Below the pieces are notes generated by a model. The model saw nothing but the letters and a program-made list of their open reading frames with translations, did not search any database and was not told the DNA's origin. From UBA5189 sp035631615 (GTDB taxonomy: Bacteria > Chloroflexota > Limnocylindria > Limnocylindrales > CSP1-4), in the NCBI GenBank assembly GCA_035631615.1, contig DASQIK010000062.1, positions 1-61,211 on the forward strand: a stretch of DNA of 61,211 bases, written 5' to 3'. A program made the translations under genes and the position numbers. This document shows positions 16,763-25,275 of the stretch, piece by piece; position 1 is the stretch's first letter, and every line of letters starts with the position of its first letter.

Positions 16763-17641
16763 CTACGACGTCGGGCCGGCCGCGACCGTCCGAACGAGGC
16801 GATACACCTGGCGCGCGCCGGTGAGGCCCTTGAGCTCGTGGGTGCCGGCGTCCTCGGTCACGAGGCTCGGATCGTCGAGCAGGTCGCGCGTGGTCGGGGA
16901 CAGGAGGATCTCGTTCGGCGCCGCAAGGGCGAGCAGCCGCGCCGCCGTATGGACTGCCATCCCGCGAACGTCGGTGCCGACGATCTCGATCTCGCCGGTG
17001 TTGATGCCGATCCTGATCGGGAGGTCCATGCGGCCGGCCGCGTCGACCATCGAGGCAGCGCAGCGGACGGCCCGCGTCGCCCCGTCGAAGACGGCCAGGA
17101 AGCCATCGCCTGTCGTCTGCACCTCACGTCCTCGGAAGTTGTTGAGCTCGGCTCGCAGCCGGGCGTTGTGCGCGGCGAGGAGGTCCTGCCAGGCGGCGTG
17201 CCCGATCCGTTCGAGCGTCGCGGTCGACGAGACGATGTCGGTGAACATGACCGTCGCGAGGGTTCGGTTGGCGCCGTCGGCAAGGGTGGCCTCCATCGCC
17301 CGTGTCGAGCCACCCCAATCGAGGGTGACCCACGGCTCGTCGCTCACGACCCACTTGTCGTGGCCCGATGGGATCTCGAAGACCGTGTTGGGCCCGATGT
17401 CGAGCGTCTGGCCGTCGTCCATCACGACCCGGATGGCGCCGGAGAGGCAATAGCCGACGTGGCGAATCGGACACGAGGTGGCGCCCATGACCGGCCCGAC
17501 GTCGGTCGACCAGCGCCAGCCGGGCTCGAACCTGCAGAGCCCGACGCGGGCCTCGTCGAGCGAGACCGTCTCGATGCGCATCGACGGCATCGATCGAACG
17601 TCGTCGGGGGCGGCGAAGCTCTTGGCCTGGAGTCGAGGCAT
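16763..17641 (-). CDS. Cupin-class III nucleotidyl cyclase fusion
   Basis: 292 residues. A cupin-like sensor domain (about 20-110, with H61 and H94 as possible metal ligands) is fused to a class III adenylate/guanylate cyclase domain (about 125-290). Cyclase metal Asp residues D135 (FTDIVSST) and D179 (TTGDGF) are present and the transition-state Arg is R235 (HTAARL). The usual substrate-selecting Lys before TTGD is Gln (Q175), and the usual Asn of the NxxxR pair is His (H231), so the product could be cAMP, cGMP or another, or activity may be altered; a Gln at this site is known in mycobacterial Rv0386. No TM segment: cytoplasmic. An internal ATG (residue 18 or 21) is a possible start. Likely a small-molecule-controlled second messenger enzyme. 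Confidence 0.8.
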   Translation of the reverse strand: MPRLQAKSFAAPDDVRSMPSMRIETVSLDEARVGLCRFEPGWRWSTDVGPVMGATSCPIRHVGYCLSGAIRVVMDDGQTLDIGPNTVFEIPSGHDKWVVSDEPWVTLDWGGSTRAMEATLADGANRTLATVMFTDIVSSTATLERIGHAAWQDLLAAHNARLRAELNNFRGREVQTTGDGFLAVFDGATRAVRCAASMVDAAGRMDLPIRIGINTGEIEIVGTDVRGMAVHTAARLLALAAPNEILLSPTTRDLLDDPSLVTEDAGTHELKGLTGARQVYRLVRTVAAGPTS

Positions 17642-17795
17642 CGCCGTGCTTCCTGGTGGGGACGCCCAGTCTGCGCCGATCAGACGTAGCGCGCAGTCGC
17701 CATCGCCCGGATCGCCACCGTCAGGCCGACGAGCGAGACCTGCCCGGCGCGACTGGCCGGATTCGGGGCCGGAGTCTGGCGGGGCTGCGAGGCCG

Positions 17796-17993
17796 CTAGC
17801 GAGCGGACTTGGTCGCGGTGCGCCGGCAGCGGGTGCAGACGAGGACGTTCGACGGCGTGCCGTCCTTGGTCAGGACGTACGGCTGCAGGTTCGGCTGCAT
17901 GCGCCGGTGTGCGCGCACGCGGTTCGAGCCGGACGACTGCGGGTTGAAGCCGCCCATCGACACCTTGCCGCAGATCGCGCAGGAGCGAGCCAT
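17796..17993 (-). CDS. rpmB: 50S ribosomal protein L28 (zinc form)
   Basis: 65 residues, start ATG 17993 preceded by a GAGG Shine-Dalgarno. Basic protein with CAICGK near the N-terminus and CTRCRR near the C-terminus, giving the four Cys of zinc-binding bL28. GFNPQSSGSNRVRAHRRMQP is the characteristic core. Divergent from the asp23-fakA-recG unit, the same partner set as rpmB-yloU-yloV in Firmicutes. Confidence 0.95.
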   Translation of the reverse strand: MARSCAICGKVSMGGFNPQSSGSNRVRAHRRMQPNLQPYVLTKDGTPSNVLVCTRCRRTATKSAR

Positions 17994-18051
17994 CAGGAAA
18001 CCTCGGAATGTTCGGAGAGGGGCGTCGGGGCCGGGCGGGCCCGAACGGGGC

Positions 18052-18062
18052 GGTACTATACC
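18052..18062. promoter_or_regulatory. Shared divergent -10 element, rpmB / asp23
   Basis: GGTACTATACC reads TATAGT on the - strand (18060-18055) and TACTAT on the + strand (18054-18059), with 4-bp inverted arms GGTA/TACC. It is the only AT-rich stretch in the 124-bp gap between rpmB and the Asp23 gene, so it probably drives one or both. Leaders of about 55 nt would result each way. Confidence 0.45.
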
Positions 18063-18117
18063 ACGCACCCCGGGCGCTTCCGGGACCTCGCGCGGGGCGC
18101 GGCTTGAGGGAGAGGGT

Positions 18118-18537
18118 TTGCCTGACCAGGGCATCGCCGGCCGGGCGCTCGTGACGCGTCGGGCGGTGATCGACATCGTGCGCGGCGTGGCGCTCGGGTC
18201 GTACGGCGTGGCGGGCTTCGCGGGCGGCTGGATCGATCGGGTGCTCGGCTGGATCGAGCGGCGGCCGGGCGGCCTGCGCGTCTCGGTGGCGGGCGGGACC
18301 TTGGCCATCAGCATGCACCTGCGGGTGGCCCACGGACTGCCCATCGCCGAGGTCGCGCGCCAGGTCGATCTCGCCGTTCGCCATGCGATCCGGACCGCCC
18401 TCGGGCGCGAGGTCGACCAGCTGTCGATCCGGGTCGCCCGCCTCGAGCTCCATCCCGGCGGCGAGCCGCCCCATCCCCGGCCGCCTGCCGGCGTTGGTCC
18501 GTCGGACATGGCCGAGAGCGGCTCGGACGTCTTCTGA
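18118..18537 (+). CDS. Asp23/Gls24 family protein (YloU-like)
   Basis: 139 residues. Start TTG 18118 chosen because GGAG (18109-18112) precedes it; GTG 18151 is an alternative. The domain shows the family's pattern of alternating strands: VIDIVRGVALGSYGVAGF, LRVSVAGGTLAISMHLRVAHG, then an amphipathic helix VARQVDLAVRHAIRTALG and LSIRVARLEL. Asp23 proteins are small, membrane-adjacent proteins of unclear biochemical role, linked with envelope stress in staphylococci. Placed directly before fakA as in Firmicutes. A second family member is at 26424. Confidence 0.75.
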   Translation: MPDQGIAGRALVTRRAVIDIVRGVALGSYGVAGFAGGWIDRVLGWIERRPGGLRVSVAGGTLAISMHLRVAHGLPIAEVARQVDLAVRHAIRTALGREVDQLSIRVARLELHPGGEPPHPRPPAGVGPSDMAESGSDVF

Positions 18538-18553
18538 TGCGGAACCGCACCTG

Positions 18554-20320
18554 ATGCCCCGCCGGTCCTGCGACGGGGCGGGGTTGCTCGGGGCGTTCCG
18601 CTCGGCTGCCGCCGCGCTCGAGGCGGCCGTCGACGAGGTGAATGCGCTGAATGTGTTCCCCGTGCCCGACGGTGACACGGGCTCGAACATGATTGCGACG
18701 GTCCGCGCCGCGCTGGCAGAGGCGGAGGCGCTGGGCCCGTCGGTGTCCGCGGAGCGGGTCGCGTCCGCGGCCGCGTTCGGTGCCCTGATGGGCGCGCGCG
18801 GCAACTCCGGCGTCATCACGAGCCAGATCCTGCGCGGCGTCGCCGAGGGCCTGGCCGGCAAGACGAGGTTCAATGCGCTCGACCTCGCGAACGCGCTCGA
18901 CCAGGGCACCAAGGCGGCGTACGGCGCGGTCGCGAAGCCGGTCGAGGGCACGATCCTGACCGTGATCCGGGAAGCGTCGGCGGCCGCCGTGGTCGCAGCG
19001 GAGGCCGAGCCGACGCTCGACGCCGTGCTCGGGAGGACGGTGGCGGCGGCTCATGCGGCCGTCGCGAAGACGCCGTCGCTGCTGCCGATCCTGCGCGAGG
19101 CGAATGTCGTGGACTCGGGCGGCCAGGGGCTGTTCCGGCTGCTCGAGGGGGCACGCGCATTCCTGACCGGGGCGTTGGATGCGCCTGCGCCGCGGCTCGC
19201 GGGCGCTGCCGCGCTCGCCGCGGCCGGCCACGGTGGCGTCGCGCACGCCGGCGTCAGCCCGGCGCACGCGGGCGCCCCCGCAGGTGCCGGCCTGCGCGAC
19301 GAGGGCTTCGGGTTCGAGACGATGTTCCTTGCCCAGGCGGCGCCGGACAAGCCGCTCGACGTCGACGCGATCCGCGGCTATTTCGAGTCGATCGGCGAAT
19401 CCGTCCTCGTAGCCGGCGATGCACGGGCGATCAAGGTCCACATCCACAACGAGCGCCCGGACCAGGTGCTCGCCTACGCGCTGGGCCTGGGGACCCTGTC
19501 GAAGATCAGCGTCGAGAACCTGGACCGGCAGGCGAGCGACGTGCGCGAGACGCGCGCTGCCGCATTCGCGACCGAGGGCCACGAGAACGGGACCGGGCCG
19601 GCGCTGGAGGTGGCGCCGGCAGGTTCGCCGGCCGGAGCGCCCGCCTTCCCGAGCCCCGACGCCGCCAGGCTCGCGGTGGTGGCGGTTGCGGCCGGCGAGG
19701 GCCTTGCCGCGATCTTCAAGGACTTCGGCGTGCAGCGCGTCGTCTACGGCGGCCAGACCGCCAACCCCAGCACGGGCGAGCTGCTCGAGGCGGTGCGGTC
19801 GGTCGACGCCCACGAGGTGTTGCTCCTCCCGAACAACCCCAACGTGGTCCTCGCCGCCCGCCAGGTCGCGGCGATGTCCGACCGGCCCGTCGGGGTGGTC
19901 GCGACGCGCAACGCGGCCGAGGGATTCGCCGCGCTCCTGGCGCTCGACCCGGACAAGAGCGCCGTCGACAACGCGGGCGAGATGACGATGGCGGGGCGCG
20001 CCGTGCAGACGCTGTCCGTCACCGAGGCCGTTCGCGATGCGACCGTCAGCGGCCGGAAGGTCAAGCAGGGCCAGACCATCGCCCTCGATCCGGACGACGG
20101 TCTCGTCGCCGTCGACGACGACGCCTCGACGGCGGTGCTCGACGCGATCAAGGCACTGAGCCCCGGGTTCGAGCTCATCACGGTCTACTACGGCGACGGC
20201 GGCGACCTGTCGGCGACCGAGACGCTTGCCCGGAAGATCCACGACCTGGGCACGGGCGCCGAGGTCGAGGTCGTGCATGGCGGCCAGCCCCACTACCGCT
20301 ACCTGATCTCGGCCGAGTAG
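18554..20320 (+). CDS. fakA: DAK phosphatase/fatty acid kinase FakA-like (YloV)
   Basis: 588 residues from ATG 18554. N-terminal DhaL nucleotide-binding domain with NVFPVPDGDTGSNM (residues 33-46), the metal-binding Asp cluster, and GARGNSGVI; a middle domain; and a C-terminal DegV-like half with GGQTANPSTGELLEAV and LLPNNPNV. FakA phosphorylates fatty acids held by a FakB protein to acyl-phosphates used by PlsY/PlsX. No FakB is encoded in the window; plsX and acpP are at 25276 and 27563. A Gly/Ala-rich linker around residues 210-245 is longer than usual. Function by family; the in vivo substrate is inferred. Confidence 0.85.
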   Translation: MPRRSCDGAGLLGAFRSAAAALEAAVDEVNALNVFPVPDGDTGSNMIATVRAALAEAEALGPSVSAERVASAAAFGALMGARGNSGVITSQILRGVAEGLAGKTRFNALDLANALDQGTKAAYGAVAKPVEGTILTVIREASAAAVVAAEAEPTLDAVLGRTVAAAHAAVAKTPSLLPILREANVVDSGGQGLFRLLEGARAFLTGALDAPAPRLAGAAALAAAGHGGVAHAGVSPAHAGAPAGAGLRDEGFGFETMFLAQAAPDKPLDVDAIRGYFESIGESVLVAGDARAIKVHIHNERPDQVLAYALGLGTLSKISVENLDRQASDVRETRAAAFATEGHENGTGPALEVAPAGSPAGAPAFPSPDAARLAVVAVAAGEGLAAIFKDFGVQRVVYGGQTANPSTGELLEAVRSVDAHEVLLLPNNPNVVLAARQVAAMSDRPVGVVATRNAAEGFAALLALDPDKSAVDNAGEMTMAGRAVQTLSVTEAVRDATVSGRKVKQGQTIALDPDDGLVAVDDDASTAVLDAIKALSPGFELITVYYGDGGDLSATETLARKIHDLGTGAEVEVVHGGQPHYRYLISAE

Positions 20321-20325
20321 GCGGG

Positions 20326-22536
20326 GTGGGGGACCGCAAGCCCGCCGCGGCCGCCACGCCCCCGCCGACCGGGGCGGCGTTGCTCGATGTCCCGCTCGGG
20401 CGGTCCGGCATCGCCGGCGCCAGCGTGCTCGGCCGGGTCGGCAAGCGCATGGGCCTCGCGACCGTGCGCGACCTGCTGTTCCACCTGCCGCGGCGGTACG
20501 ACGACCTGCGCGAGATGCGCAAGCTCGGCGACCTCGCGTTCATCGAGGACGGGAAGGTGGTCTCGGCGCGCGTCTCGGTCGTCGACGTCCGGGTCGAGGC
20601 GTCGTTCCGGCGACGCGTCCAGCGCACCATCGCGGTACTCGAGGACGAGACGGGCTCGATCGAGGCGACGTGGTTCGGGCGGCGCTTCATCGAGCGCCGG
20701 CTGCACCCCGGGGCACAGGTGATCGTGTCCGGGAAGCTCAAGCACTTCGGGCGCAAGCGGACCCTCGACAACCCGGACTTCCAGCCGGAGGGCCGCGACG
20801 ACGAGCTGCTCCACGTCGGGCGGATCGTGCCGATCTACCGGCTGACCGCGGGCCTCACGGCGCCGACGCTCCGGCGCGCGGTCCGGGACGCGCTCGATCG
20901 CGCGGGCAAGGCGTATCCGGAGTACATGCCGGCGGACCTGCGAGCGGCGGAGCGGCTCGTCGCGATCGGTGACGCGCTCGAGGAGGCGCACTACCCGGCG
21001 ACGCCCGATGCGCAGGATGCATCGCTGCAACGGCTCGCCTTCGACGAGCTGGTCGCGCTCCAGCTCGGCATGGTCGGGCGGCGACGGGCGCGCGGGCTGG
21101 AGGCCGCCCGGCCCGTCCCGATCGACGACGCCGCGGACGCGGCGATCCGACGGTCGATCACGGACTCGTTGTCGCAGAAGCTCGAGCGCGACGTCACCCT
21201 CACCGCGGACCAGGACACCGCGATTCGCGACCTTCGTGCCGATCTCGCCCGGCCGATCCCGATGCTGCGGCTGCTCCAGGGCGACGTCGGGTCGGGCAAG
21301 ACGGCCGTCGCGGCCTACGCACTTGCCGCGGCGGCGCGCGCCGGCACGCAGGCGGTGCTCCTCGCGCCGACCGATCTCCTCGCGCGCCAGCACCATCGAA
21401 CGCTCGCGTCACTCCTCGAGCGCGAGAACGTGCCGGTCGAGCTGCTGACCGGCTCGCTCAAGGCCTCGACGGCGCGTCAGACGCTCGATCGCCTGGCGTC
21501 GGGCATGGCGCCGATCGTGGTCGGGACGCACGCACTGATCCAGGAGCGCGTGTCCTTTGCATCCCTTGGCCTGGTGGTGATCGACGAGCAGCACCGGTTC
21601 GGGGTCGGGCAGCGAAGTCAGCTGGAGGCGAAGGCGGGTGGCAACCGCGCCCTGCACGTGCTGCTGATGACCGCGACGCCGATCCCGCGCACGCTCGGCC
21701 AGGTGCTGTACGCCGACCTCGATGTCTCCGACCTGCGGACCCAGCCCGAGGGCCGCGTCCCGATCACGACCGGCATCAAGCGCCCCGACGAGCTCGAGGG
21801 AACCTGGCAGCGCGTGCGGATCGAGGCCGCCGAAGGGCACCGCGCGTTCGTCGTCGTCCCGCTGATCGACGAGCAGGAGGCGAGCGGCGAGCCGGCGCCC
21901 GGTGGCCTCTGGGACGCGTCGGCGCCGGCCGCCGAGGCGGAATCCGTCCGGCTGCGCGAGATGCTCGCGCCGCTCCGGGTGGGCATGGTGCACGGGCGGA
22001 TGAAGGCGATCGACCGGGATGCCGAGATGGCCCGCTTCCGGGACGGCGAGCTCGACGTCCTCGTCGGGACGACGGTCGTCGAGGTCGGGGTGGACGTGCC
22101 CGAGGCGACGATGATGATCATCCAGGGCGCGGATCGGTTCGGGCTCGCCCAGCTCCACCAGCTGCGCGGCCGGGTCGGGCGAGGGACCGCGGCGTCGTTC
22201 TGCGTGCTGGTCTCGGACTCGCCCGACGCGACGGCCCAGGCGCGCCTGCGCGCGGTGGTCCAGATCCGGGACGGGTTCGAGCTCGCCGAGCGCGACTGGG
22301 AGCTGCGGCGCGAGGGCGACGTGCTCGGCCTCGTCCAGAGCGGGCTGCCGGCGCTGCGGGTCGCGTCCCTGCAGCGCGAGGGCCATCGCGCCCTCGCGGC
22401 CACGGCGCGCAAGGTCGCCGAGGACCTGCTCGACGATCGCGGCCGGCTCAGGTCCGGCCACGAGGCGCTCGCGCGGGAGCTGGAGCTCGGCTGGCTGGCC
22501 CGGATCGCCCAGGGCGAGCCGGCCGGAGCGGCCTGA
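20326..22536 (+). CDS. recG: ATP-dependent DNA helicase RecG
   Basis: Branch-migration helicase acting on stalled forks and Holliday junctions. 736 residues from GTG 20326, 5 nt after fakA. N-terminal wedge/OB domain (about 70-190) with FHLPRRYDDLR, Walker A GDVGSGKT near 324, DEQHRFGVGQR (Walker B/motif II), TATPIPRT (motif III), and motif VI QLRGRVGRG. Normal length about 690-780. rsmD follows. Confidence 0.95.
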   Translation: MGDRKPAAAATPPPTGAALLDVPLGRSGIAGASVLGRVGKRMGLATVRDLLFHLPRRYDDLREMRKLGDLAFIEDGKVVSARVSVVDVRVEASFRRRVQRTIAVLEDETGSIEATWFGRRFIERRLHPGAQVIVSGKLKHFGRKRTLDNPDFQPEGRDDELLHVGRIVPIYRLTAGLTAPTLRRAVRDALDRAGKAYPEYMPADLRAAERLVAIGDALEEAHYPATPDAQDASLQRLAFDELVALQLGMVGRRRARGLEAARPVPIDDAADAAIRRSITDSLSQKLERDVTLTADQDTAIRDLRADLARPIPMLRLLQGDVGSGKTAVAAYALAAAARAGTQAVLLAPTDLLARQHHRTLASLLERENVPVELLTGSLKASTARQTLDRLASGMAPIVVGTHALIQERVSFASLGLVVIDEQHRFGVGQRSQLEAKAGGNRALHVLLMTATPIPRTLGQVLYADLDVSDLRTQPEGRVPITTGIKRPDELEGTWQRVRIEAAEGHRAFVVVPLIDEQEASGEPAPGGLWDASAPAAEAESVRLREMLAPLRVGMVHGRMKAIDRDAEMARFRDGELDVLVGTTVVEVGVDVPEATMMIIQGADRFGLAQLHQLRGRVGRGTAASFCVLVSDSPDATAQARLRAVVQIRDGFELAERDWELRREGDVLGLVQSGLPALRVASLQREGHRALAATARKVAEDLLDDRGRLRSGHEALARELELGWLARIAQGEPAGAA

Positions 22537-22541
22537 CGGAC

Positions 22542-23174
22542 GTGGCGGCGCCCAGGGCCTCCGGCAGCGCCGGCCGCGTGATCGCCGGCAGCGCCAAGGG
22601 TCGCGCGCTGGTTTCGCCCGGAGAGGGGACGCGCCCGCTCGGCGACCGGGTGAAGCAGACGCTGTTCGCGATCCTCGAGCCGACGATCCGTGGCCGCGCC
22701 TTCCTGGACGTGTTCGCGGGCAGTGGCGCCGCCGGCATCGAGGCACTTTCGCGGGGCGCGGCCTCGGTCGTGTTCGTCGAGCGGGACGCCGGCGCGGTCG
22801 CGGCGATCCAGCGCAACCTCGCGGCCACCGGGCTTGCCGGGCCGCAGGCGCGGGTCGATCGCTCGCAGGCCGGCTCGTGGTTCAACGCGCTGGCAAGGGG
22901 CGACGGCCGCCCGGCGGGGCCGTTCGCGGCGATCCTGATCGACCCGCCCTATGACCTGCCCGAGCTCCTCGAGGCTGCGCTCGAGTCGATCGCTGGCGCC
23001 GGGCCCGGCACCATCCTCGAACCGGACGGCATCGCGGTCGCGAAGCACTTCTGGAAGACCCCGCCGCCCGCCCGGATCGGGCTGCTACGATCCGCCCGCG
23101 AACGCCGGTTCGGCGAGACGACGCTGACGTTCCTGCGCTGGGCCGACGCGGAGGAGGGCGAGGAGGACCGATGA
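22542..23174 (+). CDS. rsmD: 16S rRNA (guanine(966)-N2)-methyltransferase RsmD
   Basis: SAM-dependent methyltransferase of the small subunit rRNA. 210 residues from GTG 22542. VIAGSAKGRALVSP start, TRPLGDRVKQTLFAIL, SAM-binding LDVFAGSGAAGIEALSRGA, and the catalytic DPPY (IDPPYDLPEL) are intact. ATGA overlap with coaD, the usual partner. Confidence 0.93.
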   Translation: MAAPRASGSAGRVIAGSAKGRALVSPGEGTRPLGDRVKQTLFAILEPTIRGRAFLDVFAGSGAAGIEALSRGAASVVFVERDAGAVAAIQRNLAATGLAGPQARVDRSQAGSWFNALARGDGRPAGPFAAILIDPPYDLPELLEAALESIAGAGPGTILEPDGIAVAKHFWKTPPPARIGLLRSARERRFGETTLTFLRWADAEEGEEDR

Positions 23175-23671
23175 GGATCGCGCTCTATCCCGGCTCCTTC
23201 GACCCGGTCACCAACGGGCACCTCGACGTCCTGATCCGAGCCCTGGCCGTGTTCGACCGGGTCGTCGTCGCGGTCCTCGCCAACCCGCGCAAGTCCCCGC
23301 TGCTGCCGACCGAGACGCGCGTCGTCGTGCTCGAGACGGCGATCCGCGCCGCGGGCATCGATCCCGATCGGGCCTCGGTCGCGACCTTCGACGGCCTGAC
23401 CGTCGACGCCGCGCACGCCCACGACGCGAGGTGGATCGTGCGCGGCCTGCGAGCCATCTCCGACTTCGAGGTCGAGATGCAGCTCGCCCACAACAACCGC
23501 GTCCTCGCCGGCGACGTCGACAGCGTCTTCTTCATGACCGCGACCGAGAACGGCTACGTGAGCTCGAGCCTGGTCAAGGAGATCGCCAGCTTCGGCGGCG
23601 ACATCAGCGGCATGGTCCCGCCCGCGGCCGCAACGGCGCTCCGAACGCTCACTCGGCACCCAACCCGGTGA
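23171..23671 (+). CDS. coaD: Phosphopantetheine adenylyltransferase
   Basis: Fourth step of CoA synthesis: 4'-phosphopantetheine plus ATP to dephospho-CoA. 166 residues, the family norm. Nucleotidyltransferase motif GSFDPVTNGHLD (TxGH-type), RGLRAISDFEVEMQLAHNNR, and the C-terminal SSSLVKEIASFGGDISGMVP are all canonical. Confidence 0.96.
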   Translation: MRIALYPGSFDPVTNGHLDVLIRALAVFDRVVVAVLANPRKSPLLPTETRVVVLETAIRAAGIDPDRASVATFDGLTVDAAHAHDARWIVRGLRAISDFEVEMQLAHNNRVLAGDVDSVFFMTATENGYVSSSLVKEIASFGGDISGMVPPAAATALRTLTRHPTR

Positions 23672-23788
23672 GCCGAGCCCGATCCAGCGACGCCCGCCGT
23701 GCACGGCCGCGAGCACACGTGAGCGTGCGTGGGCGGACGGCGCAGGCAGCCAGCGCCGGAATGGGCCGGATCAGCGGGTTGCGCGTGC

Positions 23789-23803
23789 CATAATCGGGAC
23801 TCG
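23789..23803 (+). promoter_or_regulatory. -10 box upstream of coiled-coil protein gene
   Basis: CATAAT at 23789-23794, 9 nt before ATG 23804, in a 132-bp spacer after coaD. No SD and no good -35. Fits a leaderless or near-leaderless transcript. Confidence 0.4.
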
Positions 23804-24379
23804 ATGGACATCATGTTCCTGCTCGAGCGGCTCGAGTCGCAGATCGCGACCGGCACAGGCGTGCCCCGCACGCGCAAGGTCCTCGTCGACAAGGACGCCG
23901 TCCTCGACCTCATCGACCAGCTCCGCGTCGCGGTGCCCGAGGAGATCCACGCGGCGAAACGGATCAATGCCGAGGGCGAGCGGATCCTCGAGAAGGCAAA
24001 CGACGAATCGAGCCGAATCATGGCCCGCGCCCAGGAGCAGGCCACGTTCCTGATCGGCGAGCGGGGCCTGCTCGAGGCCGCCCAGGCCGAGGGTCGCCGG
24101 ATCATCGCCGATGCCAACGAGGTCGCCGACGGCGTGCGGCTCGGGGCGGATGCCTACGCCGCGCAGATCCTGGGCTCGCTGGACGCCGAGGTCCGCAAGG
24201 CCCTTGCCGGCATCGAGAAGGGGATCGGCGTTCTCGAGGCCCGCCAGGCCGAGCTCATGCCCGTGATGGCGACCGGGCCGGACGACACTGCCCGCGACCT
24301 CGAGGAGTGGCCCGACGCGGCCGCAGACGAGGGTGTGCTCGCGCACGAAGAGGACGCAGGCCAGACCGTTCCGCGATGA
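23804..24379 (+). CDS. Coiled-coil protein (ATP synthase b-subunit/DivIVA-like)
   Basis: 191 residues from ATG 23804. Starts MDIMFLLERLESQI, then RKVLVDKDAVLDLIDQLRVAVP and a long Ala/Glu/Arg-rich helix (about 45-150) with heptad-like spacing, ending in an acidic tail. No TM segment. Proteins of this pattern between coaD and the yceD-rpmF pair are common in Firmicutes, where they are usually annotated only as ATPase or hypothetical. Function unknown; possibly a scaffold. Overlaps yceD by 4 nt. Confidence 0.75.
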   Translation: MDIMFLLERLESQIATGTGVPRTRKVLVDKDAVLDLIDQLRVAVPEEIHAAKRINAEGERILEKANDESSRIMARAQEQATFLIGERGLLEAAQAEGRRIIADANEVADGVRLGADAYAAQILGSLDAEVRKALAGIEKGIGVLEARQAELMPVMATGPDDTARDLEEWPDAAADEGVLAHEEDAGQTVPR

Positions 24380-24933
24380 CCGCGCCGGTGCCCCTGACCT
24401 ATCCGCTGGCGGGACTCCTCGCCGAGCCGGCGGGAACCGAGCGTCGCTACGAGATCCACGGCGCGACGATCCTGCTCCCTGACGACCTTCGGCTGACCGA
24501 GCCGATCGAGGGCAGGCTCAAGATCACCCGCACGAACCGCGGCGTCTTCATCGACGCGCAGCTCGCGACCGCGATCGCCGGGACCTGCTCCCGATGCCTG
24601 CGGGACATCGAGCTCCCCACGCAGGTCGAGATCCACGAGGAGGTCCTGCCCTCGATCGACGTCGTCACGGGGCGGGCGCTCGACCCGAGCGCCGAGCCGG
24701 AGGTCGCCCGCCTGAGCGACCACCACGAGCTCGACCTCGGGTCCCTGGCCGCCGAGGCGATCTCGCTCGGCGAGCCGATCGCGCCGCTGTGCGAACCCGA
24801 TTGCCCCGGCCTGTGCATCACGTGCGGCGAGCGCCTCGGGCCTGGCCACGTGGAGCACGACGAGCCCGACATCGATCCGCGCCTCGCCGCGCTGCAGGCC
24901 TTCCGTGTCGACGGAGATGCCGAGAGCGAGTAG
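24376..24933 (+). CDS. yceD: YceD/DUF177 family protein
   Basis: 185 residues from ATG 24376. Contains CSRCLRDIELP and a second Cys set CEPDCPGLCITCG typical of DUF177, suggesting a metal site. The family is nearly always next to rpmF and is linked with large-subunit rRNA (23S) accumulation in plants and E. coli. Its stop codon overlaps the -10 box of the rpmF promoter. Confidence 0.88.
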   Translation: MTAPVPLTYPLAGLLAEPAGTERRYEIHGATILLPDDLRLTEPIEGRLKITRTNRGVFIDAQLATAIAGTCSRCLRDIELPTQVEIHEEVLPSIDVVTGRALDPSAEPEVARLSDHHELDLGSLAAEAISLGEPIAPLCEPDCPGLCITCGERLGPGHVEHDEPDIDPRLAALQAFRVDGDAESE

Positions 24934-24936
24934 ACT
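24907..24936 (+). promoter_or_regulatory. Candidate rpmF-plsX promoter
   Basis: GTCGAC (24907-24912), 18-bp spacer, TAGACT (24931-24936), the latter overlapping the yceD TAG stop. Predicts a leader of about 115 nt before rpmF, which has an AAGGAG Shine-Dalgarno (25042-25047). Confidence 0.45.
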
Positions 24937-25058
24937 CCGCCCTCGGTTCGACGGTGCTGATCGCGCCGCGTGCCCATTCCAGATGACAACCTGGCGCTCT
25001 CGCACGTGCGGCTCGGCCGCCATCCGGCGGTCGCGCATCGAAAGGAGCAGCACTCACC

Positions 25059-25262
25059 ATGGGCGTGCCCAAGCGCAGGGTCTCCCACGCACGACAGGGG
25101 GACCGACGCGCGCACCTCGCCCTCGACCTCCCGCAGCTCGAGGAGTGCCCGCACTGCCACCAGGCCAAGCGCTCGCACCGCGCCTGCCCGAACTGTGGCT
25201 ATTACGCGGGCCGGCCGGTGTTCGAGATCAAGGCGCCGAAGGAAGACGCCCCCTCGACCTGA
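25059..25262 (+). CDS. rpmF: 50S ribosomal protein L32 (zinc form)
   Basis: 67 residues; begins MGVPKRRVSHARQGDRRAH, then CPHC and CPNCGYY supply the four Cys of zinc-type bL32. Clear SD 11 nt upstream. Followed 13 nt later by plsX, the standard rpmF-plsX pairing linking ribosome and lipid synthesis. Confidence 0.96.
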   Translation: MGVPKRRVSHARQGDRRAHLALDLPQLEECPHCHQAKRSHRACPNCGYYAGRPVFEIKAPKEDAPST

Positions 25263-25275
25263 TCTCCGGCACGGC

